From positions 181,468-245,467 of the forward strand of contig NZ_JACSQL010000009.1 in assembly GCF_014836635.1 (NCBI RefSeq): a DNA stretch of 64,000 bases, given 5' to 3'. The notes below the pieces were generated by a model. That model did no database searches and had not been told where the DNA came from. It saw only the letters and a list, made by a program, of their open reading frames with translations. This document shows, piece by piece, positions 9,208-17,571 of this stretch. The number at the start of each line of letters is the position of its first letter. The first letter of the stretch is position 1. The DNA is from Paenibacillus gallinarum. GTDB lineage: Bacteria; Bacillota; Bacilli; Paenibacillales; Paenibacillaceae. Both the position numbers and the translations under genes were made by a program.

Positions 9208-9573
9208 CTACTTCTCCTCCCTGTGTATCATTTCAGATAGTTCGGCTTTGCTGATCCCTAGCTTCTGCGCTTCTTGCACCATCCGGATAATGAACTGTTC
9301 ATAGAACTGCTCACGGCGCTTCTGGGTAAGAACAGCCGGTGCTCCTTCTGCTACAAACATGCCAATCCCTCTCTTCTTATACAGAATTCCTTGATCGACC
9401 AGGAGATTCACACCTTTGGCCGCTGTTGCCGGATTAATCTGATAAAAGGATGCAAATTGATTCGTGGAAGGGACCTGGGATTCTTCGGGCAGCCTTCCTT
9501 CGAGGATGTCATCTTCAATTCGTTCTGCAATCTGTAAAAAGATTGGGCGGTCATCATCCATCTGCATACCCAT
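9208..9573 (-). CDS. GntR family (YtrA subfamily) transcriptional repressor
   Basis: Short GntR regulator of 121 residues: a winged-helix domain at residues 10-78 (PIFLQIAERIEDDILEGRL, then TNQFASFYQINPATAAKGVNLLVDQGILYKKRGIGMFV) plus a roughly 40-residue dimerisation helix. That small C-terminal region defines the YtrA subfamily, whose members usually sit first in an ABC transporter operon they repress. That is the case here. It starts after GGTGGTGA. A 24-bp palindrome lies about 20 bp upstream of the start. Confidence 0.93.
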   Translation of the reverse strand: MGMQMDDDRPIFLQIAERIEDDILEGRLPEESQVPSTNQFASFYQINPATAAKGVNLLVDQGILYKKRGIGMFVAEGAPAVLTQKRREQFYEQFIIRMVQEAQKLGISKAELSEMIHREEK

Positions 9574-9592
9574 ACATTATCACCACCAAGTT

Positions 9593-9616
9593 GGTTAGTT
9601 ACTTATGTAATTAACC
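9593..9616 (-). promoter_or_regulatory. palindromic operator of the GntR/ABC operon
   Basis: GGTTAGTTAC-TTAT-GTAATTAACC has 10-bp arms with one mismatch around a 4-bp centre, 20 bp upstream of the GntR start. Position and symmetry fit autoregulation by this YtrA-type repressor. Confidence 0.6.
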
Positions 9617-9940
9617 ATACAACCAAACAAAGGATTAGTCAACAATATATGGTAAAAATAGACGAATGCACGAAACCTTTTTTCATTTGAAGCGTTTATT
9701 ATTTTAGTGGGGAAAAGGGTGTCATATTTCGGTAACGAGCTGAATATAATAGAAGTCCGGACCAAGGAGAGGTTTATTTCCGTTTCGTGAGACTCGCAGG
9801 AGGTTAATAGGAAGAGGGCAAGGTAAGAAGCCAAATATTCGAGCAGTACCTCACATCCATGTTTAGCATAACAGGGACATGGACTACATTAGAATGATCT
9901 CATTCTTGGTTAATAATATATGATTAAAGGTGATTTTATA
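9617..9940. other. intergenic region upstream of small CxxC protein
   Basis: About 320 bp between the divergent GntR operon and the small protein gene. It must contain both promoters. Reading frames here lack a ribosome binding site and I find no conserved RNA. Confidence 0.4.
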
Positions 9941-10102
9941 ATGAAGTGTCAAGCTTGTGGAAAAGCAGTAAAAGACGTTTTGGAACATGTGGAACATATT
10001 CTCCATGAATGTGGAAAAGTTGCAGGATCTTCTCCCAATCTGTCGTCTGTACCGCCAGATGCGCTGCACCAGTCAATGAAGTTTTCAGAATCAATATCAT
10101 AG
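9941..10102 (+). CDS. small Cys-rich hypothetical protein
   Basis: A 53-residue protein starting MKCQACGKAVKDVLEHVEH. It has a CxxC pair at residues 3 and 6, then HVEHILHEC with two His and one Cys about 20 residues on, enough to bind one metal ion. The frame extends seven codons further upstream, but AAAGGTGAT lies 8 nt before the internal ATG, so I use that start. The gene is followed after about 10 bp by a hairpin terminator, which supports a real monocistronic transcript. Function not recognised. Confidence 0.55.
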   Translation: MKCQACGKAVKDVLEHVEHILHECGKVAGSSPNLSSVPPDALHQSMKFSESIS

Positions 10103-10111
10103 AATAATCTA

Positions 10112-10147
10112 AAGAACCTGCCTCGTGATCATGGATGGCAGGTTCTT
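10112..10147 (+). terminator. intrinsic terminator of the small Cys-rich gene
   Basis: Perfect 11-bp arms AAGAACCTGCC / GGCAGGTTCTT around a 14-nt loop, followed by a short pyrimidine run. Confidence 0.75.
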
Positions 10148-10258
10148 CTTATAGTCTCACCTAATATCAATGAACTCTTCATACAATGATGAAGTTGGTC
10201 AGATATACTGTGAGTAGGTAAAGGCAATACAATTCAAATGCAAGGAATGAGGCGCTGC

Positions 10259-10870
10259 ATGGAAGGGTTCACTGTATCCGAATTCATCTCCTTTTTTACC
10301 GAAGACAATATAGTTAGACTGCTAGAAAAATTTCGGGCACTGGGTCCCTTACCCGGGATTTTTCTAGCGTTTATGAAATCATTTATTCCGCCTCTGCCTA
10401 CGCTGCTCATTGTGGGGGCGAATGGACTTGTGTATGGATGGGCAGGATTCTTATACTCCTGGATCGGACTTGTAGGAGGAAGTTTCGTTACCTTTATGGT
10501 CATACGGAAGCTCGCAGGGACAAGATGGGCAAGTCACTGGGCAGAGAGACCAAAAGTTCAGAAAAGTCTGATCTGGATCCGGCGTAATGCATTCAGTTAT
10601 GTTTTTTTACTCGGCATGTTTCCGGTAGGGCCATTTGTCCTTGTGAATATGGCAGCGGGTATTTCTCAGATGCGCCCGCGCTCTTTTTTACTTGCTGCCA
10701 CACTCGGCAAAGGGATTATGGTGTTTTATGTGACCTTTATCGGTACGAATCTAGTCACTATTATGGAACAGCCCCTAATTTTAGTCGGTATTCTTATGTT
10801 CATAGGATGCACGATTTGGATCAGCAGAAAGATCGAACGATATTATACAGGGCCTTCCAAAATACAGTGA
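10259..10870 (+). CDS. TVP38/TMEM64 (VTT domain, DedA-like) membrane protein
   Basis: Integral membrane protein of about 203 residues. The VTT/SNARE-associated domain is seen as FIPPLPTLLIVGANGLVYGWAGF, then GSFVTFMVIRKLAGTRWA, then FPVGPFVLVNMAAGIS. Family members are implicated in lipid scrambling and envelope homeostasis. The frame opens at 10238, but GAGG is six bases before the ATG at 10259, which I prefer. It is single, with no obvious operon partners. Confidence 0.85.
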   Translation: MEGFTVSEFISFFTEDNIVRLLEKFRALGPLPGIFLAFMKSFIPPLPTLLIVGANGLVYGWAGFLYSWIGLVGGSFVTFMVIRKLAGTRWASHWAERPKVQKSLIWIRRNAFSYVFLLGMFPVGPFVLVNMAAGISQMRPRSFLLAATLGKGIMVFYVTFIGTNLVTIMEQPLILVGILMFIGCTIWISRKIERYYTGPSKIQ

Positions 10871-10886
10871 GTTGTAGAAGCTCATG

Positions 10887-11411
10887 TTAATTCGGTTTTT
10901 CTTCCTTTTTCCAGTGGACGAGCAGCGGACCCTCGGCACCTAGCAGGGGATCTTGATCTGGGAGGGGAACACGAGCGATTTCATGGAGTACCTCTGGTCG
11001 CTCCCCTTTGCCTCCCTTGTGGGTATTGTAGGACATTCCATCTGGATAGGCGCCTACCAACCGAAAATCGAGACTTGACTCCAGCTTTTTATGACCTGTT
11101 CCCGCAGGAAGGACCAGAATATCGCCGGCAGATGCAGTTAGAATAATCCCCTTTTCTCCACCAATGTGGAGTTTGACCGATCCTTTGATGACGCCGAGTA
11201 CTTCATGGGAGTTGCTATGATAGTGATGGTACGGGAATACACTGCCTGTCCAGCTGTTTCGCCAGTTATGCTTGTTGAAAATCTCCTCCGTATTCTGCTC
11301 TTCACCGCGTAATGCTCCTGGATAGAGAATGACAGGCAGATCAGGGTTGTTGGGAATCATCCCGTCATCTTTAAAGTAATATACACTGGTCTCTAAATGG
11401 GTCGTTTTCAT
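10887..11411 (-). CDS. cupin-fold protein
   Basis: A 174-residue single-domain cupin. Motif 1 appears as FPYHHYHSNSHEVLGVIKG (HxH...E metal ligands near residues 72-80) and motif 2 as GDILVLPAGTGHK. Such proteins bind a metal and act as small dioxygenases, isomerases or sensors. The substrate cannot be deduced. The long frame starts at 11483, but AAAGGAGGGGG lies just ahead of the ATG at 11411, which fixes the start. It is convergent with the VTT protein, with no terminator hairpin obvious in the 16-bp gap. Confidence 0.85.
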   Translation of the reverse strand: MKTTHLETSVYYFKDDGMIPNNPDLPVILYPGALRGEEQNTEEIFNKHNWRNSWTGSVFPYHHYHSNSHEVLGVIKGSVKLHIGGEKGIILTASAGDILVLPAGTGHKKLESSLDFRLVGAYPDGMSYNTHKGGKGERPEVLHEIARVPLPDQDPLLGAEGPLLVHWKKEEKPN

Positions 11412-11638
11412 AATAAACCCCCTCCTTTGGTAGAAATAAAGCCATGAAATAAGGCCATCTGTGCCTCTTATCATGGCTTGCATTTTTAATATTCCAAAAA
11501 TTACTATTAATTGTTATGTACCACACCTGAAGAAGTGTTAAACAGGAGATAACCCGAGTAAATGTAAGAGATTGGATATCGGTAAACCAATGAGTTACAA
11601 TAAGAATACCTTTAATATGTGGAGGCTTAACTACGATT

Positions 11639-12103
11639 ATGAAACTTGCCGAAGCACTCATTCTACGTTCCGATCTACAAAAGAAAATCCAGGAACTTCG
11701 ATTTCGTTTGCGTAATGTGATTAAGATTCAGGAAGGCGAAGAGGCAGCCGAGAATCCGTCTGATCTTTTTCGTGAAGTGAATGGAGTACTTGAGCAGTTC
11801 GAATCCCTTGTTCAGAAAATTAACAGAACCAATTCACAAACGGAATACGGAGAGGGAATGACGATTACCGATGCGCTTGCACGCCGGGAGAAGCTCCAAT
11901 TGAAACGAAGTGTTCTCAGTGATGTCATGGATACGGCGTCTATTCGTTATGACCGGTCCAGCAGGACAGAGATTAAATTTATAACAACCGTTGATATCAG
12001 CGCACTGCAGAAACAAGTAGATGAACTTGCTAAAGAACATCGCACACTTGATACGCGTATTCAAGAACTCAACTGGACAACCGAACTTATAGAATCGTCA
12101 TAA
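11639..12103 (+). CDS. DIP1984 family protein (septicolysin-like)
   Basis: A 154-residue, highly charged, mainly helical protein beginning MKLAEALILRSDLQKKIQELR, typical of the DIP1984 family. Coiled-coil character is visible at residues 1-35 and 118-145 (ALQKQVDELAKEHRTLDTRIQELNW). The conserved core TITDALARREKL is present. The family is widespread but has no proven function. A TGGAGG lies 13 nt before the ATG, a rather long spacing. Confidence 0.85.
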   Translation: MKLAEALILRSDLQKKIQELRFRLRNVIKIQEGEEAAENPSDLFREVNGVLEQFESLVQKINRTNSQTEYGEGMTITDALARREKLQLKRSVLSDVMDTASIRYDRSSRTEIKFITTVDISALQKQVDELAKEHRTLDTRIQELNWTTELIESS

Positions 12104-12521
12104 AATACGATCAGAACAAATTGCAGCAGAGAAGTCCTAGTGTTGGTAGTCAGAATGAAAAAAAGCGAGCATAAGCCTCCCAGCGGGTCAAGTCTGGATC
12201 TCATAAAATGGTGAAGGGAACCGGGCGCCCTATAATTACAATTTAGCCCACGCACCATTTACAACCGTACGAGTTAATGTTATTACTTACTACCATATGC
12301 TGATTTTTTCAACTGGCGAGGGCTGGGTGTGGGGACTATAGGACTTCCCACTGCTATTCTGTAAGTTAAAAAAGGAAAGTCATTTCAAAAAAACGGGAAT
12401 GGTAAAATTATACTTTTATAATAAGTAGATGTAGTTAGCTATGGTATTAACTAGTACTGTATATAGTAGAAAAGGGGAGAATAAGTGCCTTTTTCAAGCC
12501 TAAAAGCAAAAATTCATTGTA
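12104..12521. other. intergenic region, no gene recognised
   Basis: About 420 bp after the DIP1984 gene. It contains a 19-codon ATG frame near 12156 without a ribosome site, and several short GC-rich patches, but no structured RNA family I can name. Confidence 0.4.
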
Positions 12522-12549
12522 TTGACAAAAATAGAGGTTTTGTTACAAT
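12522..12549 (+). promoter_or_regulatory. sigma-A promoter of DUF1641-ndh operon
   Basis: Consensus TTGACA at 12522-12527, 16-bp spacer, TACAAT at 12544-12549. The next gene starts about 320 bp downstream, so the transcript has a long leader. Confidence 0.7.
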
Positions 12550-12557
12550 GTTCACAA
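12540..12557 (+). promoter_or_regulatory. Rex-type operator overlapping the ndh -10 element
   Basis: TTGTTACAATGTTCACAA: the right half TTCACAA is a perfect Rex half-site and the left half TTGTTAC matches 5 of 7, with the usual 4-bp centre. It overlaps the -10 hexamer. Rex (an NADH/NAD+ sensor) represses yjlC-ndh in Bacillus subtilis. The assignment here is by sequence similarity only. Confidence 0.55.
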
Positions 12558-12723
12558 GGTATTCACAAGTATAATTAGATTTAACTCGTGTTTATGTGTA
12601 ATAAGTGTAATATTAGGGTATAGGTTCGTAATTGGCCTGTTCGGATAAATTTGTGATTGCGATGGAATAAACAACTATTCATCTTTGCAAAAGATCCATG
12701 AAGTACATCACATGTGTAGGGTA

Positions 12724-12759
12724 AAGCTGCCTGTGCCGCTTGAAAGGCCGCGGCTTTTT
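12724..12759 (+). terminator. terminator-like hairpin in the ndh leader
   Basis: AAGC-T-GC-CTGT-GCC pairs with GGC-C-GC-G-GCTT around an 8-nt loop and is followed by TTTTT. It lies about 115 bp before the DUF1641 start, inside the predicted leader, so it could end transcription early or mark the end of a short leader RNA. Confidence 0.5.
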
Positions 12760-12873
12760 CTAATGTGTGAAATTTGTTACATTACAATGTACACTCACGG
12801 ATCGTTCATTTGATTATCAGGTAGGGTCAAGCAAGCGGGCTTTTTAACCCAAAGTAAAGGAGGACGTTCTCTT

Positions 12874-13311
12874 ATGTCACAACCGACTCAACAAGAGGTA
12901 CCAGTAAACGGTGCAGCTCCTGCACAAAATCAGGATGTACTTGATCAATTGATGAAGCCGGAGGTTCAAGAGTCTCTTACTGTTCTTGTGGAGAATCTAC
13001 CTAAACTGGCTGAAATGGTAACTGCTATGACAAAAGCTTATGACTTCGCTCAAGGCTTGGCAACAGATAAAGTCTTCGTTAACGACATGAAAGTCGCTCT
13101 TGGAGAATTTACAACGCCTGTTGTAGAAAAAGCAAAAGGGGTAGCATCCGCGGCTATTGAAGCTGGAGACCGTGCTCATGCGGAACAGTCTTCTGTTGGT
13201 CTTTTCGGTATGCTCAAAATGTTGAAAGATCCTAACGTACAACAATCTCTTCGTTTTGCTCAAGCATTTCTTAATGTGCTCAACGAACGTCAAGGGCAAA
13301 AACAAGACTAA
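12874..13311 (+). CDS. DUF1641 protein (YjlC-like)
   Basis: A 145-residue soluble helical protein with an Ala/Gln-rich N-terminus and the DUF1641 core (LVENLPKLAEMVTAMTKAYDFAQGL, then GLFGMLKMLKDPNVQQSLRF). It precedes ndh by 31 bp in the same orientation, the same arrangement as yjlC-ndh in Bacillus subtilis. The function of the family is not established. Its fixed pairing with type II NADH dehydrogenase suggests a role in assembling or regulating it. Good AAAGGAGG ribosome site. Confidence 0.88.
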   Translation: MSQPTQQEVPVNGAAPAQNQDVLDQLMKPEVQESLTVLVENLPKLAEMVTAMTKAYDFAQGLATDKVFVNDMKVALGEFTTPVVEKAKGVASAAIEAGDRAHAEQSSVGLFGMLKMLKDPNVQQSLRFAQAFLNVLNERQGQKQD

Positions 13312-13348
13312 AAAGTTATTGATACGAAAGTAAGAACGGAGGATGGAT

Positions 13349-14530
13349 ATGTCGAAGCAAATTTTGATCCTGGGCGGCGGCTACGGCGGCTTGCTTAGCG
13401 CGCTATCAGCACGTCAATACTTGTCCGCTGAAGAAGCAACCATTACGGTTGTAAACCGCTTCCCAACTCACCAAATTATTACTGAATTACATCGTCTTGC
13501 TGCAGGTTCCATCGAAGAAAAAGCAGTTGCACTTCCACTGGAGAAACTTCTTCGTGGTAAAGACGTAAATCTTAAAATTGACACGGTATCTGAGATTAAA
13601 CCAGATGAGAACAAAGTTGTTATGAAGAGCGGAACAATCTACAGCTATGACTTCCTTGTCGTTGCTCTAGGTAGTGAAACTGCATTCTTCGGTATCCCAG
13701 GACTTCAAGAGTACAGCTTTACTCTGAAATCCGTAAGTGATGCTAACAAAATCCGTGCACACGTGGAAGCTTGCCTGGATAATTACAAAAAAACCGGAAA
13801 CAAAGCAGACGCAACAATCGTTGTCGGCGGCGGCGGTTTGACAGGTATCGAGCTTGTTGGCGAATATGCTGACATTCTGGATCATGTATGTAAACAAAAA
13901 GGAATCAAACGTGAAGAAGTACAACTCTACAATGTAGAAGCAGGTCCTTCTATTCTTGCAGGATTCCCGCCAGAGCTTGTTGAGCGTGCTCAAACAAGTC
14001 TTGAAAAACGCGGTGTGAAATTCATCGTTGGTGTGGCAATCACAGAAATGCAGCAACACACAGTAATGTTGAAAGATGGAAGTTCCATCGAAACCAGCAC
14101 ACTGATCTGGACAGGCGGAGTACAAGGTAACGCAGTGGTAGCTAACTGTGGTATCGAAGTAAACCGTGGCCGTGCAACCGTAAAAGAAACACTACACTCT
14201 ACTTCCCACGAGAATGTATTCATCGCGGGTGATAGTGCAGTCGTGATTCCTAGCGAAGGTGCTCGTCCTTATCCTCCAACAGCTCAGCTTGCTTGGCAAA
14301 TGGGTGAAACCATTGGACATAACCTTGCTGCTACCATCAAAGGCGGCGATTTTGAAGTCTTTACTCCAGTCTTCTCCGGTACGCTGGGAAGCTTGGGACG
14401 TAAAGATGCGATTGCTATGCTGGGCGGAAGCCAGACTCGACTGAAAGGCTTGCCTGCAACGCTTATGAAAGAAGCAAGTAACATCCGTTATCTAAAACAT
14501 ATCGATGGTTTGTTCGCTCTTGCGTACTAA
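13349..14530 (+). CDS. ndh: type II NADH:quinone oxidoreductase
   Basis: Peripheral membrane flavoprotein that passes electrons from NADH to menaquinone without pumping protons. The N-terminal FAD Rossmann motif is GGGYGG (from about residue 8), the NADH-binding motif is GGGGLTGIELVGE (about 159-171), and FAD contact VFIAGDSAVV lies near 292. The C-terminal amphipathic segment YLKHIDGLFALAY is the membrane anchor region. The first ATG (13343) overlaps the GGAGG site, so the second ATG at 13349 is the likely start (393 residues). It is co-transcribed with the DUF1641 gene under the Rex-like site. Confidence 0.95.
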   Translation: MSKQILILGGGYGGLLSALSARQYLSAEEATITVVNRFPTHQIITELHRLAAGSIEEKAVALPLEKLLRGKDVNLKIDTVSEIKPDENKVVMKSGTIYSYDFLVVALGSETAFFGIPGLQEYSFTLKSVSDANKIRAHVEACLDNYKKTGNKADATIVVGGGGLTGIELVGEYADILDHVCKQKGIKREEVQLYNVEAGPSILAGFPPELVERAQTSLEKRGVKFIVGVAITEMQQHTVMLKDGSSIETSTLIWTGGVQGNAVVANCGIEVNRGRATVKETLHSTSHENVFIAGDSAVVIPSEGARPYPPTAQLAWQMGETIGHNLAATIKGGDFEVFTPVFSGTLGSLGRKDAIAMLGGSQTRLKGLPATLMKEASNIRYLKHIDGLFALAY

Positions 14531-14551
14531 TCTATTTCGATAGAAGAATAG

Positions 14552-14591
14552 GAAGGCAGACGCCCATCATGGGTTGTCTGCCTTCTTTTTT
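14552..14591 (+). terminator. intrinsic terminator of ndh operon
   Basis: GAAGGCAGAC and GTCTGCCTTC arms with an inner CCC/GGG pair, followed by TTTTTT. Confidence 0.9.
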
Positions 14592-14716
14592 CATCTTATA
14601 AGGAGGGATCACCCTGCACTTCATCATGAGCAGACTTGTTATATATCTTGCCTGAAGGGTAAATGAAGGGAGAGAATGGATGTTATGAATTTCACTTTTG
14701 AAAGGAGAAATGAAAG

Positions 14717-15361
14717 ATGAATATTTTAGTAATTGGGGCAAACGGACAGATCGGGAAACAGGTTATCTCCAAGCTCAAGGATGACAAAGAGCATACGGTT
14801 AGAGCGATGGTTCGTAAAAAGGAGCAGGCTGACGCCTTTGATAAGGCGGGTGTAGAGCCTGTACTTGCAAATCTGGAAGGAACCGTGGATGAGCTTGCAC
14901 ACGCGATGAAAGGCAGTGATGCAATCGTGTTTACGGCAGGATCCGGCGGAGACACTGGTTTAGATAAGACCCTGCTTATCGATCTTGATGGAGCTGTTAA
15001 AACGATGGAGGCTGCAGAGCAGGCAGGAATCTCAAGATATATTATGGTAAGTGCTCTGCATGCAGAAGATCGGACGCGTTGGTCAGATCAAATTAAACCA
15101 TACTACGCAGCCAAACATTATGCAGATAAGCTATTGGAAGAGTCATCATTGCAATATACGATTTTGCGCCCAGGCGGGCTGTTGAATGAACCGGGTCGTG
15201 GTAAAATAACAACAGATACGGAACATGGAGAGAAAAGCATTCCGCGTGAAGATGTGGCATCCGTAATTGTAGCTGTATTAAATGCAGAGAATACTTATAG
15301 AAAAGCGATTCCTCTTGTGTCTGGAGAGCATTCGATTCAAGAAGTTGTGCAAAATATATAA
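14717..15361 (+). CDS. NAD(P)-binding SDR-like oxidoreductase (YhfK type)
   Basis: Atypical short-chain dehydrogenase of 214 residues. The nucleotide-binding motif GANGQIG is at residues 7-13, followed by RAMVRKKEQ, VLANLEG and AIVFTAGSGG. The active-site-like YYAAKHYAD and RPGGLLNEPG match the YhfK family of Bacillus. The substrate is unknown; related NmrA-like proteins include redox sensors. The gene lies 30 bp upstream of the two-component genes and could be read with them. Confidence 0.88.
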   Translation: MNILVIGANGQIGKQVISKLKDDKEHTVRAMVRKKEQADAFDKAGVEPVLANLEGTVDELAHAMKGSDAIVFTAGSGGDTGLDKTLLIDLDGAVKTMEAAEQAGISRYIMVSALHAEDRTRWSDQIKPYYAAKHYADKLLEESSLQYTILRPGGLLNEPGRGKITTDTEHGEKSIPREDVASVIVAVLNAENTYRKAIPLVSGEHSIQEVVQNI

Positions 15362-15391
15362 TGTTGCTTTGAGTAAAGCGGAGGAGGAGCT

Positions 15392-16111
15392 ATGAAACCA
15401 TCCATTCTCATAGTGGAAGACGAAGAGAAGATTGCTAGGGTGTTAGAAATTGAATTGGAGTATGAAGATTATGAGGTCTCCAAGGCAATGAGTGGTACGG
15501 AAGGGCTGGAAGCTTTTCAAAATGGTGATTTTGATCTTGTATTACTTGATATCATGTTACCGGGTCTTAGCGGGATCGAAGTCTTGCGGCGGATACGCAG
15601 TCATGACGAACACATCCCTGTCATTCTGCTGACAGCTAAGGGTTCCGTAGAAGATAAGGTCTCCGGCCTTGATCTTGGGGCGACAGATTATGTCACAAAA
15701 CCTTTTCAGATTGAAGAGCTGCTTGCCCGGATCCGTGCCGCCCTCCGTTTACATAGTAAAGTTCAGAAATCAAGCATGACGGGAACAGAAGAACCAAATC
15801 AGAACCAGGAAGTATGGCTATCCGCCGGTGACCTGAAGATTAATGAAAAAACTAGAGAGGTACTGCGAGCCGAAGATGGAATAGAGCTTACTCCGCGGGA
15901 GTTTGATCTGCTGGTTTATTTACTTCGTAATCAGCGGCAAGTCCTGAACCGGGAGCAGATTCTCGAGGCAGTATGGGGGTATGATTACATGGGTGACACC
16001 AATGTGGTAGATGTTTATATCCGATATCTTCGTAAGAAAATAGATCATGGACGTTCCCCGCTGATCCATACGGTTCGCGGTGTAGGTTACGTTCTCAGGA
16101 CCGAGACATGA
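15392..16111 (+). CDS. OmpR/PhoB-family response regulator
   Basis: Receiver domain at residues 1-120 with acidic pocket VEDEE, phosphoacceptor Asp53 (LVLLDIMLPG), Thr in LLTAKG and Lys in TKPF. The winged-helix DNA-binding domain covers about 140-238 (LTPREFDLLVYLLRN, then YIRYLRKKID and HTVRGVGYVL). It overlaps the kinase start by 4 bp. Its closest known arrangement is YkoG-YkoH next to PepSY protein YkoI in Bacillus subtilis. The paired PepSY genes downstream share an 11-bp-phased direct repeat that suits an OmpR-type dimer. Confidence 0.95.
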   Translation: MKPSILIVEDEEKIARVLEIELEYEDYEVSKAMSGTEGLEAFQNGDFDLVLLDIMLPGLSGIEVLRRIRSHDEHIPVILLTAKGSVEDKVSGLDLGATDYVTKPFQIEELLARIRAALRLHSKVQKSSMTGTEEPNQNQEVWLSAGDLKINEKTREVLRAEDGIELTPREFDLLVYLLRNQRQVLNREQILEAVWGYDYMGDTNVVDVYIRYLRKKIDHGRSPLIHTVRGVGYVLRTET

Positions 16112-17472
16112 AGCTGCGTACAACCATCTATGTATATACTTCGGTACTTTTTATTGTCTTGCTGCTGCTAATTAATGGATTTATCTATTTCATGTTTGAC
16201 CGAATGTCGACAGATACCCAGATGAAAAGAGCAGAAGCAGAAGCGAACTCGATCTCAACGGGTGTGCGTAATGCAGCTGATATCGTAGCTCCGGATGATT
16301 TGCTGCGTTCCTTTGTTCCAGCAGAAGGGATGCTTAGGATGGTGAGAATGACAGGCGATAACCCGCCTGCGGTTACTTCGCTCTCGGAACAGCGCCTGGC
16401 TCAGACCACCCCTACTTTTTATCCTAATAAACATACCGAAGTATTAAAAATAGACAATGTACGTTATGTCTTTGTATCCATGCCCGTCATATGGGCCGAT
16501 GGAGAAGTGGTAAACCTTCAAGTGACAGAAAGCCTCGCAAGTGTAGATAACAATCTGAAGGTGCTCCAGGTTGTACTGATTTCAGTCAGCCTGGTTGCCC
16601 TACTAGCTGTACTTGTTTCAAGCAGGCTGCTTGGAAGCATTATTATACGGCCGATATCGAGTATGACGCAGACGATGAAGATCATTGAGGATGGCGGCGG
16701 ATTCAAAACCCTTGATCTGCAGAACCAGTCCAAAGACGAGCTATATGAAATGGGTGAGACTTTTAACCGGATGATGGGCAGACTTGAGCGAAATTATGAG
16801 AAACAAGAACAATTTGTTTCGAATGCTTCTCATGAACTCAAGACACCGCTGACGGTGATTGAGAGCTATGCCAGCCTACTAAAAAGGAGAGGCATGTCGC
16901 GCCCAGACCTCTTTGAAGAATCTGTCGAAGCGATTCATTCGGAAGCAATTCGGATGCGAGAGATGACAGAACAATTGCTGATGATGGCTAGACAAACAGA
17001 GTCCGGAAGCATCAACTTAGAGAAGCACGATCTAACCAGCATGGTAACCGATATGGCCCGTTCATATGGGACAGCGTATCAGAGGGAAATAAAGGTCGAA
17101 ACTGCGTCATCTGAACCTTGCATTGCTTCTACCGATATCAACAAGGCGAAGCAATTGCTCGTTATTTTACTGGATAATGCCAGAAAATATAGCGAGGACT
17201 CCATCCTTATCCGTGTTCAGCCTGACGCGAGTTACATTACTATAAGTGTAACGGATTATGGGCCAGGGATTCCTGCCGATGAACTTCCCAAAGTATTTGA
17301 CCGTTTTTATCGGGTAGATCAGGCAAGGTCCCGCAAACAGGGCGGAACGGGTCTTGGTTTGTCACTAGCGAGTGAGATTGCCGCACAGATTAAGGCAGAA
17401 ATTCGTTTAGAAAGTACCTACGGTAAAGGCACCACTGCTTATATCCAATTTCCAACAAGTCATCTTGCCTAA
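16108..17472 (+). CDS. sensor histidine kinase (HAMP, HisKA, HATPase)
   Basis: Membrane kinase, 454 residues. The first membrane helix spans residues 8-28, an extracytoplasmic sensor loop about 29-148, a second helix about 152-173, then HAMP. The phospho-His lies in SNASHELKTPLTVIESY near residue 242. ATPase boxes: LLDNARKYS (N), DYGPGIP (G1), FDRFYR (F), GGTGLGLSLA (G2). It is translationally coupled to the response regulator. The gene order with two PepSY proteins suggests the extracytoplasmic PepSY domains modulate or are controlled by this kinase. The signal is unknown. Confidence 0.95.
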   Translation: MKLRTTIYVYTSVLFIVLLLLINGFIYFMFDRMSTDTQMKRAEAEANSISTGVRNAADIVAPDDLLRSFVPAEGMLRMVRMTGDNPPAVTSLSEQRLAQTTPTFYPNKHTEVLKIDNVRYVFVSMPVIWADGEVVNLQVTESLASVDNNLKVLQVVLISVSLVALLAVLVSSRLLGSIIIRPISSMTQTMKIIEDGGGFKTLDLQNQSKDELYEMGETFNRMMGRLERNYEKQEQFVSNASHELKTPLTVIESYASLLKRRGMSRPDLFEESVEAIHSEAIRMREMTEQLLMMARQTESGSINLEKHDLTSMVTDMARSYGTAYQREIKVETASSEPCIASTDINKAKQLLVILLDNARKYSEDSILIRVQPDASYITISVTDYGPGIPADELPKVFDRFYRVDQARSRKQGGTGLGLSLASEIAAQIKAEIRLESTYGKGTTAYIQFPTSHLA

Positions 17473-17494
17473 ATAGAAGGGTAAGATGATTTGT

Positions 17495-17514
17495 TTTTCT
17501 CAGAGAATTCTCAT
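17495..17514 (+). promoter_or_regulatory. direct-repeat box 1, upstream of first PepSY gene
   Basis: TTTTCTCA-GA-GAATTCT-C-AT holds two TTCTCA hexamers 11 bp apart (17497 and 17508), 58 bp ahead of the PepSY start. Nearly the same 20 bp occur before the second PepSY gene. The spacing fits OmpR-family binding. Confidence 0.55.
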
Positions 17515-17571
17515 AGTTAAGCGCTATACTGAAACCAAGTGTGAAGTGTAAACAGGAAGGAGCTTTTTACA

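Noticed and set aside
12156..12215. 19-codon ORF MKKSEHKPPSGSSLDLIKW
   Set aside because: No ribosome binding site and too short to judge.
13667..14125. 152-codon minus-strand ORF inside ndh
   Set aside because: Complement of a clear ndh coding sequence, with no ribosome binding site and no recognisable domain.
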